Shown piece after piece: positions 49,831-59,291 of a stretch of DNA of 64,000 nt. Each line of letters begins with the position of its first letter. Within the stretch, counting starts at the first letter, position 1. A program made the translations under genes and the position numbers. The notes below the pieces were generated by a model, which was not told the origin of the DNA, ran no database searches, and saw only the letters and a program-made list of their open reading frames with translations. Origin of the DNA: Isoperla grammatica (lineage: Eukaryota > Arthropoda > Insecta > Plecoptera > Perlodidae); the NCBI GenBank assembly GCA_945910005.1, contig OX246740.1, positions 55,297,221 to 55,361,220 of the forward strand, given 5' to 3'.

Positions 49831-52800
49831 AACCCTAACAAAACTACCCCATGGTTGCGAAGTAGCCGAGTCCAAATGTACCAACTTAATGTTCTACTTC
49901 TCTAGTTCCTATCATTTACTTGAAACGGACCCATTAGGGATAGTTTTGGACCTTGGGTTGGTCACCTGTAAATTTCGAACACAGCTGGAGGTTTGTACAT
50001 TCTACTAAGCGGACGACTACCTACGAATGGACGCCAGGAATCTGGTGATTTTCCATGACACAGCGTGCATGAAATTATCAGTAGATAATGATCTGAGGTC
50101 GGTAGAGTTACTTCGGACCTAAACCGTGAATTATGTAAATCCATAGATTTCCCTTCCGGCTGATAATAACTATCAGCATTGACCTAGACACTCGGGTCAA
50201 CATTCACATGCTACGGCCGTCTCGTAGAACCATAAACTAGTTTCTGTTTGTCAACAACAACATGTCCATATATGTAAACACATCATTTTTAAAACGAATT
50301 GCTAATGGAAGTAATGTCCGTGAACTCAGATTCCTTGACGCTAATCATTGAAGTCGGTCAAATGCTAATCTTAGCGCCAACACTCTCGCTCTGTTGTTTT
50401 GCTTCCATGACACAGAAGATACTGACTGATTTCTGTCACCTAGGCAATGGGATGAAAATCAATTCCCCACTTTTGTCAGTGAGATTGTAATTAACATTTA
50501 GAAGACTTTTTTAAATGTATTTTGCTAACTTTCGACACAGTACCAGAATAATTATCGGCTTTTCGATATTATCACGTCATATAATCGCGTGTTTGAATTT
50601 CCCAACCGCGCAAAACGGGCAGCAAGTGAATTAAACGTTTTAGCCGAGTTTCATGCAGTTTATTTGCTTCGTAGGCCTATATAATATAAAAATCATATGC
50701 CATTATTATGATTAGCAGATAGTTTTATTGTGCAGCATTCGATGTAGTATCCCCTGGCGTTACGACTGAGGCAGCCATGATGGTCAGTGATGAATGCTTT
50801 AAAACGAAACCCAACCTTTGATATTGAGCCAAGCTCGTTCATTGGATGTTTCCTTGATTTTCTGCATGATTTACATTAAATATAAGGTACAACTGTTATG
50901 CCCGTGCAACATCCTTTGAATGCCTCTCTTTAAATTCTGCTTCAAAAGCGATCGAGCAAATGCGTTTTATAATATTTCCCTACACAAAAATTGTATATGA
51001 AGAAAGTCTTATCATCCTTTGTAGATCAGTTATATAACTGAACACGGTAGACATTAAAGAAATAAAATATTTAAATAAAACGAGGCACCAGACAGAGAAA
51101 GATGGTTTGTAAAATACGACAAACAAGAACCAACGCCCAAGATTACCTTCCTATTTAGCAATGATATACATGAAAAGTTTCCATCAAACAGAAATCGAAT
51201 TGATTCATGAACTTTTCTCGAGGCTTTCTTTACAAAGCGAATGTTTCATTTCTTTGGATTTGATCTTTCTCAGAAACGCTAAGTAGTTTGAAATGTTTTA
51301 TAAGTTATTGCGAAACTTAGCTCCTGCATATTTCTTTTCGAGTCTGTGGAATATGTACATTCACCATCATAACATCATATACAGCAAAACTTTTATGAAT
51401 ATGTGACTTGAAACATTTTACATTTGTGTAGAACTTTTTTAGTTTGAATTTAAAAATAGTGTTGCCAGTATTGGATCACTCATTCCAGATACGACCGAAA
51501 CCATTTAAACATATCCACGACCACAGGTGTAACACTTTGCTACACTATGGCTTCTCAGGTCCCCAAGCTAAACATACCATATATCAATAAAATGTATCAA
51601 CTCAATACACAAAGATATGTCTTTCTTATAGCTATCTTATACCAATTCGTCATCGCGACCTAGTAAATTGTGTTGACATTAGTAATTTAATAATACGACT
51701 GTCTCCAAACTTTTGCCATCCAAGGTACAAACGTATAGCATGACAAAATGAAATATTACCTTATTTCAATACAAAGATGAGGAAAGATTTTTGAAAATAA
51801 GCTGTTTATATTTTGTAGACAGCTTTGAGTTGTGAGTGAGGTAATAGATTCCGAACAAAACGGAGACAGAGAATCGGGCGAGGTGTTGGGGAGGGTTTAG
51901 GGGTTGGCATCACGTACAAAATCACTTCTTATACGTAAACCCCCAAAGAGAGATGAACCTATCAACAGTTCACCCAGACGGTGTGGTTATGGGTACGCGT
52001 CTGCGTTCGCTCCCAGATTTACTCGTGCGTATTTCATTCTCCGTATACGAAGATCAAACCCAGCCACGTAGACGTAAAGTCTAGTCTGTGTGTTTGGGAA
52101 TGGTTCGGTTATTATCTGTCTTGGTGAAATGTAAAAATATGAGCCGAGTATACAATTTTGTTTTTAACGTTTGATGCAAATATAAGGGAAGGGATCCATG
52201 AGAAAATTTTTATTGTAGCCCATCAAGCAGAGTATACCTAACTGCCTAAGCCAAGCAAGCAGCCGTTTCTTTACTTTCTAACAAAATATCGTAAAATTCG
52301 TCAATTATAAAAGGTATTTTCCAGACATTACCTTGTAGAGCCAGTATCTAATATACACGCAAGATCACTGTTAGTACGCAGAGCATCTTGGCTCAATTAT
52401 TGCATTGGGGGAGGAGTTAATTAAAGACGTTATCAAAGTATCTCATCACATTTTAATATTTCAATTTAAAATAGCGAAAGAATTATTAAATACTCTCGTA
52501 AATCAAATACAATATTTAAGTGAAACAGGGAGAAAAAAGAGAAGATACGTTTCAACCACACTTCTTCTCTCGAACATATTTGTACAAGTATATCCGATTC
52601 GATTCCACTTCAATTTATCGTCTTCGTCAGAAATACTAAACCGCGTCAACACATTTTTTCTCCCTGCACCTCTGATAGCCGCGTCATTGGGCCCTGCACC
52701 TCCGATAGTTCTTACATTGTGTTTTTTTTATTGTAATACCGTCACGTCGGAAGTAACAAACAAGAAAACATAAGTAGGTGTTACATTGAAATCTTATACG

Positions 52801-54449
52801 TTTTCTTAACATCCGGATCATCAATAAGCTCTTTGATTCGTGTCGAGTTGCGCAACCAAGGGGACGGAGGACCTTAAAATATTCGACGGAAATATTTGCT
52901 GAAACAAATCAAGACTCTTAAGAAAGTCTATGATATTCTCTGTTATTTATGTCGTTTCCCTCTTACATTAATTTAAAGCATAAACAAGAAATGTCAACTG
53001 ACATAAACTGGTTTTATACAGAACGAAGTAATAATATGTCAACACAGGGAATGTATAATGTTTTGATTACCAAGCCTGGCGGCAGAAACATCTTAGCATG
53101 TGAACATAAAGAAAAACACTTCATAATAAAAACAAATATTATTCGTCTTGGGCGAAGAAGATGAAAAAGTTATTTTTGTAGAGTTCAAAGGCAGAAAGTA
53201 CGAGTTGAATTATGCATGTGAATGTGGGATGTACATGTGTGTTTTATTGCCGAAATGAACTACTCGTGCAGTTAATGCAAGTGCCGGCAGCGCAAACATT
53301 CACCACATGTAGCTAGAATTTACCGCTTTTTTTGCTTCTCTGTTATTAGTTCATTTAAAATCAAATTATAGAATTATGCATCAGCGTGACTCAAATTTCA
53401 AATGCAATCAATGTACAGTTTTCAAAAACAGATGCAACACTTTTTGTGATGGAAAGGAGTAAGACAATTTCAATAGTTTCGATACTTCAAAAAATGTAAA
53501 TAAGTTATATTTGGCTTCATTTTCAAAAGAGTAAATCAATAAAAAATTAAACTTTAGAAAGGAAACTGAGATAATTGAGTCCAATGTAGACGTTCCTGTG
53601 CGAAGCTTTAGTTTTTTTGTATCGGAGATAATTACACATTTTAAAAATGTAAACATTATTCAGGAAGGAGCTTTTCCACTCTTTGCCACAATAAATGGTT
53701 TATTCAGGACTTGTATTGAAAATGGTGTAGTAAATATAATTCCACATTTGTAGAGCACAAAAACGTTGTCAAGTCTAAACAAGTGGATTTTCGTTTGTTA
53801 ATTAATCATATTTAAGATCTTGTTTAAAAGCAATCCGCAAGTATAAGAACTAGATAAGTCATTCCTTACATTAATCAAATCGTACTGAAGTGTGTGGCCT
53901 AACTAAACCAAGGAACAATCCAATCTCTCCCCTTATGGTTCAACCAACCGGTTTAGCCAACAATCCGTCAAGGTCACGATATAATAATATTAATGTAGTC
54001 CATTCTCTTGTCATAGCAATTAACTACTTGTAGACTCATGTAGAGTACGATCACGATAAGAGCGACATTGGTGAGGGAGGGGGGTAACCTCGGGCAAGTG
54101 CAGACAAGTAGAATGGCCAGTTATGTTGTTTGAGATAGCTGAAATAGCTTCTTGTCGACTTTATAGCTAGGTTACGGTGGGTTAAATTACTAGAATCAAA
54201 CCTGCAATATATGCAGGTTACATTCCGGACCCAATTCAAGTCCAATTAGAGAAATAATTCATTTCTATGGATCACAATACCAATAAGAAAATGAATATAA
54301 AAATACTAAAATACTTGAATTAAATTACACATTAAATCACGCATATCCCCCCCCCCTGCCCCCCAATATTCTGGCCCGATAAATTGAAGTCATATTGAAA
54401 AGTAAAAACACATGAGCACGGAATGTTACCCTGGAACTTCTGCATTAAT

Positions 54450-54650
54450 AATAATAATAAATAATAATAATAATTCTTTATTTAAAGCCAAAAGTTAATG
54501 TAATACATAATGTTGAAACATGAATGAACAACCACCCAATATTTAGGTTATATTTCGTATTCAAATTCATCTTCATTATTAGAAAAAAGTAGCTTAGAAA
54601 AATGTATAAAAAAAGAGAACAAATAAAAAATATATTTAAAAAACGATATT
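54450..54650 (-). mobile_element. Truncated non-LTR retrotransposon 3' end
   Basis: Read on the minus strand, an AT-rich stretch ends GGCTTTAAATAAAGAATT and runs into (ATT)n. This is the same kind of end (AATAAAG plus an ATT-repeat tail) as the intact LINE at 58606. The body is short and I see no coding remnant, so the upstream limit is a guess. Confidence 0.4.
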
Positions 54651-55023
54651 CACGCATTTAAATACCGGTTATTTGCTTTGAGCGTGTTGTCAAATTGGAC
54701 CACACATTTTTTCTACCACGTGACTTTTTCTAACAGGCGGCGAAAGTAAAATTAGCAGTAACATGTCAAAAACACGCAGAAACAAATTGAAACGATTAGT
54801 TAATAAACAGGTTCGAGAAATAATAATGAAAACAAACTAGATTAAGCATTCTCTCCCCGCCTCGCGATCAATTAGCATAAAACTTCTTCTTCTCGCTCAC
54901 GGCCTAGAGGAATTGTACGCATTATCTAACTCGTCTCTATTATATCTGACTGTCAGAAAATTTGATAAGTTATCGGCGACGACGACCCACAAAGAAAAAA
55001 ACAGACTAGTTTAGAACAATCCA

Positions 55024-55101
55024 TATATAAGGCTTGAAATCGCTGACCGTGTTCAGTGTGTCGTAGTATTTAGAGCAGTGTTGTGGTTGTATTGTCCACC
55101 A
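55024..55101 (+). promoter_or_regulatory. Core promoter and 5' UTR of the second Osiris-type gene
   Basis: TATATAA at 55024-55030 and an initiator TCAGTG at 55053-55058 place the start at A55055, 31 bases after the first T of the TATA box. This is the same geometry as the first Osiris-type gene. The 5' UTR would be about 47 bases. Confidence 0.7.
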
Positions 55102-57048
55102 ATGAAGCGAGTGTTGATGCTTGTGGTCGTGGCGTGTTGTGTGATGATCGTGCCAGCGCGGTTGCTGCACTCCAAGGCGGGAAGCAGCGAGGACCATCGA
55201 GAAGGCTGCGAGGGAACCAGAGGGAGGCTGGGCTGCTTGAAGACGCTCGCACATCGGTTAACAGGTGGTTAGCTGCCCAGACAACGTTTACCCTAATATA
55301 ATAATCTATCTTCCCTCACATTTTTCAAAAATAATAAGCAATCAGTTCCAAAATAATTGAAAAAATAATTCTTAAAAATAATAATAACTTTTAATAATTA
55401 TTAGAGACTAGAAATTAACGAGGTACGACGATTTTCTTACAGTTAAAACGTGACATAATAATGATTTTCGGGAAGTCGAATTTGAATTGTTAATATATCT
55501 TGGTTCTTGGTAAAAATTTTGAAATATTCTTCCCAAAATAATTTTAAAATCCATTTTAAGTTTTTGTTTAAATTATTTTTTGAATTTCAAGTCATTATCC
55601 AAAGATTAATTAACTCACAATTAAATGGAAAATCGTAATGTATTCAAACGTGTTTTAAACAATTCATCCGCTGCCAGGGATGTCTTTAATCAAACCACAG
55701 CCACGGATGAAATAACATAAGTGGAGGGGTAGCCTCCCTCCACTCCCTTATCAATTCACAACAACCTGACAAAATCTGGATGCAAAGAGTGGGCGACCAA
55801 TTCAATGTGTATCGCCTCACAGGTACAACAGGCGGCTCCCAACTAGGAGGCGACATCAGAACATCTCATTCACCCATCGAGGATGCTGAAGACCAGAAGA
55901 TACCAGAGCTGCAGCGGAGAGTATTGGAATCAGAGGGCTTCGCTGCAACGCGCGATTCAGGTGCAGAAGACGGTGAGGCCGCGAGCACGGGTCACGCCAC
56001 AGGTCAGTCACATGGTATTGAGATGCGTATGTATAGTTAGCTTGGGGAACCTATACACTTGTACTGTTATTAGGATGTTCAAATGTGTACAGACATTTAT
56101 TTGTTACATCGTAGAGAATATTATATATTAATTTATAATCAGTTGTTTTGATTTTGATACGTACCGGTATCGTAATACATTGTTAAGTCATTATTTTCGT
56201 AACAATGTATGATTTACCATTCATCTTAAACTAGTCTACAGTGAAAGTATCCTTAATCCTGGAGTCGACTTTCGGATTGCAATTGCACGAGTACATGCAC
56301 TATTTACCCACAAGTGCACTAAAATGTAGATAAAACATTTATAAATGTTTTTTTATTACTTGATACTAGACTTTAAAACTGTAATTCTGTCTCCAGATCG
56401 TAACATGCAACACTTCTTTACACGGGATACCGTTTCTCTTTCATAGCCTGCCCGAGGACTGCTACCTTATCGTGGTGGGCAGGCCTGCGTGCTTTGCTGG
56501 GTTATGCCGGAGGAAGCGTATGCTTCTGGTAGGACCACCGTTACCGGACAGGTCGAGGTGGAGCCAGACGAAAGGCAGTCCACGTCCTCCCATTCCCCTA
56601 CCCTCAAACACCCCCTGACGTCATATTACGAATAGTTTCTCTTTCAGACGCTCGAAGCAAGAAGAAGAAAGCCTCCAAGACTATCGTCCCGCTCCTCATG
56701 TTCCTGAAGCTAAAAGCGCTTAGCGTCGTCACCCTGTTGATGGTCGCCTTCATCAAGAAGATGTTCCTGGCCGGAGCTCTACTGGCCTTGATAAAGACAG
56801 TCTACCTCAAGACCGACCACACGGTGGGGTACGAGCACGTGTACCACGCACATCCCCACCAGGAGCAGCACTTGCAGGAGTACGGCAAGCAGTACGACCA
56901 CGGCCTCCAGGACAGCTACAGGTTCTACGCGCAACAGGTGACGAGCCATGCTGGGCTGCAGCCTCAAGGGGAGAGGATACAGCGGGATGCGCACGACGTG
57001 AAGAGCAGGAAGAGGGCAACACCGACAGTACCAAGGTCAACGATGTAA
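55102..57048 (+). CDS. Osi: Osiris-family protein (DUF1676), compact three-exon gene, about 258 aa
   Basis: Exon 1 (55102-55264) encodes a signal peptide (MKRVLMLVVVACCVMIVPA) and C36-x8-C45, the same cysteine spacing as the first gene. Exon 2 probably starts at 55790, the only nearby acceptor that fits phase 1, though its pyrimidine tract is weak; it ends at 56002 before GTCAGT. Exon 3 (56648-57048, after CTCTTTCAG) opens RSKKKKASK, then a hydrophobic stretch with AFIKKMFLAGALLAL, then a His-rich segment. The C-terminus has AQQVTSHAG where AQxLAY would be expected, followed by a basic, arginine-rich end. It is probably a secretory-pathway membrane protein of cuticle-forming epithelia, as known for the family. 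Its orientation matches the upstream member. The exon 1/2 junction is the least certain point. Confidence 0.85.
55265..55789 (+). other. Intron 1 of the second Osiris-type gene
   Basis: About 0.5 kb of AT-rich DNA with AAATAATAA-type simple sequence. Nothing else seen. The 3' boundary is provisional. Confidence 0.5.
56003..56647 (+). other. Intron 2 of the second Osiris-type gene
   Basis: About 0.64 kb. The first 440 bases are AT-rich. From 56449 to 56632 the DNA is GC-rich and looks like a repeat insertion. A perfect TGACGTCA (56616-56623) lies about 25 bases before the exon 3 acceptor. Confidence 0.6.
56449..56606 (+). repeat. GC-rich repeat-like insertion in the intron
   Basis: It begins around CCCGAGGACTGCTACCTTAT and CGTGGTGGGCAGGCCTG, and includes ATGCCGGAGGAAGCGTATGC and a GGTCGAGGTGGAGCC motif. 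From memory it resembles GC-rich 5' segments of dispersed insect non-LTR elements (TACCTTGTCGTGGTGGG type). I cannot name a family. Confidence 0.3.
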
Positions 57049-58605
57049 GGGTGCAATAAGACGGCATCCAAAAGCATGGTTTCTTTGATAAATTGCCGAA
57101 TGTGGCATCAGAAGTCATAAGTCAAAAGCTCACTAAAGCAGTTACCTTGGAGAAGAAAGAAGGAAACAGAAAACGAAAGCGTACTTCTTTGCTTGAAATG
57201 TTTGAGAGAAACAATGCCTGATGTAAACAGAATGTATAAGGATGAGCAATCTTGAAACAGGAGTACTATGGTTGAGGAAATCCTTGCTGAAAGGGCCAAA
57301 TAGCGAAATTTGGGAGTATCAAGAGATAGAAGAAATACAAGTAGAAAAGCAGTAGAAGATATTCACCCAAGTGCTGACATAAAATATTATGTATTATAAT
57401 AATAATGTATTTATATTTTTATTACGTTCATTGTATTGTATTGTGTATTATTTATTAAGTATTGTCTGTGTTATGTTTGTATGTATGTATTTATTTATTT
57501 ATTTTGTTATTTATTTTCTATATTATTGATAGTGCTATAAAGATGTTTATGTTTCTGTAGTCAACGTTTTCACAGTTTCTTACAGAAAGAAAACCGAGTC
57601 TGGTAGTCCATACATATACATGATGCCCTCCCCCATTCCTACAACAGTATACTTTGTACCTTTGGGAGTCAAGCCGAATGTAAAAATTCGTAAATCCAAC
57701 TACGACAATTGAACAAATTCGTAATATTTAGACATTATTATATCCTTGACAACCAGAAGGACGATTTCCTTAGAGAAACTGTTCAACGTGAAGCAACAAC
57801 ATCGCCGATCTTAAGAGGAGCGTCCCCAGCTCCGATAAACGCATTATTCTTTTGAAAGTGTTGGCAGAATGTGTTTGGCTTGGGAAGCCATGCCCGGATT
57901 GTTTTGCCCATACGATAATCCCACGACTTCATCAAAGATCCCAGAGACTTCACAAACGTTAATTGTATGTTAACGCGGCTTAAGGCGTCACACAACGCCC
58001 TCTACCCTAGGGGAAAAGGTTTTCTGCCCTCAATAAGAACCTGAGTTATCTAAAATCTGGCATGGTTATAATAAAATACAAACAACGGTTTCAATCCGTT
58101 ACTGTTTTGATTAAATAGATGTGAAAAAACCACGAAAATGTTGTTTTTTTTGCATTTTACAAATTCGTAAAAACCGAGGGTATTTCTTTATATTCCGTGT
58201 GTGCTAATTAAAAAACTGTTTACCCTCACCGGTGCCTTTATTTTTACATAATTAGGAATCATGAAACATTTTACAGACAAACAAACATTGCCGCATGTAG
58301 AACGTCTTATAAAACACTTATTTTAGTTTGTTTGCTTAAAGAAAGAGTTGTGTAATCTTCCGCTCACCGGACGAGTAAGTGGACCTTTGCCTCTGACTTG
58401 TCTAACCCGTTCCGCCGAACTATCTTATTACGTAGTTACTACCTTTAAATCGGGCGGTCAAGCGATGACACCTGCGTTATAGTATGCGTTGGATTGCATC
58501 AATCAATATAGCCCGATGACCCACAGCAGCTCAGCTCATCGGAAGCTGGACTGTGGAATGCAGCGGGTCCAGAGTCACCTTCAACACGTGTCTTTCTCAT
58601 ACAAG
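57049..58605. other. Region between the second Osiris-type gene and the LINE
   Basis: The first 300 bases hold protein-like fragments in different frames (see findings). The rest is AT-rich, with TATT-rich low complexity at 57375-57530. I saw no certain polyadenylation signal for the Osiris gene. Confidence 0.5.
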
Positions 58606-58606
58606 A

Positions 58607-58637
<31 letters not shown>
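58606..58637 (-). repeat. (ATT)n tail of the LINE
   Basis: About ten AAT units on the plus strand, equal to ATT on the element strand. On that strand they directly follow TTTACAAATAAAGATGATA. This marks the 3' terminus of the retrotransposon. Confidence 0.85.
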
Positions 58638-59025
58638 TCATCTTTATTTGTAAAAAAAGCAATTACAACTCATTTACAAATAGGCGAGATTCGAACATAG
58701 TTCGCTCTTCCATCTTACCTCTAAATCTAATGTAAATCTAATGTAAGGAGAGACAAACAGAAAATAAGATACATGAAGTCTCGACTTCAGATGTTGGTGA
58801 CACATTAGAACAACTCTCCAAACATTCTTAATAATAGTGGAGAGGGATTAATTTTAAATGTAATTACAATTAATCGAACGTACATTATCATAGCATAAGA
58901 CATTTTTGAAGATATAATGAGGGTATGTGTAATGCATTGTTTTATGCTAATATGAGAAACAACACTCATTCTTAAATAATATTACAGACAACTTGTAAAC
59001 ATGTAAATATTAAATCAGCAATAAT

Positions 59026-59027
59026 AC

Positions 59028-59070
<43 letters not shown>

Positions 59071-59082
59071 TAGCAATAATAC

Positions 59083-59143
<61 letters not shown>

Positions 59144-59146
59144 TAC
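59026..59146. repeat. (CATACA)n microsatellite in the LINE 3' UTR
   Basis: Two blocks of ACATAC units are separated by TAGCAATAATACATA, with the second block longer. GCAATAATACATACACATAC occurs at the start of both blocks, so the tract seems to have been duplicated once. Confidence 0.95.
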
Positions 59147-59291
59147 ATGGACATTAGAAAGAGGGAAACAAATAGAAATAAAGATACACGATAGATTGTT
59201 ATGTGTGTAAAGATGGAAACAAAGCTACATTATTCTTAATACAAATACTGACAAAATTACAATAATATTAATTCAACTAATACTAGACTTA

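Larger units (their letters stand above)
48553..55023. other. Intergenic DNA upstream of the second Osiris-type gene
   Basis: No gene recognised. It contains the GC-rich island at 49690-49830, a C-rich patch near 54347-54363 and a truncated retrotransposon 3' end near 54450-54650. Confidence 0.55.

Noticed and set aside
52405..52773. 122-codon plus-strand frame
   Set aside because: No domain, signal peptide or promoter; the composition fits non-coding DNA, and the CCCTGCACCTC(T/C)GATAG part is a short local duplication.
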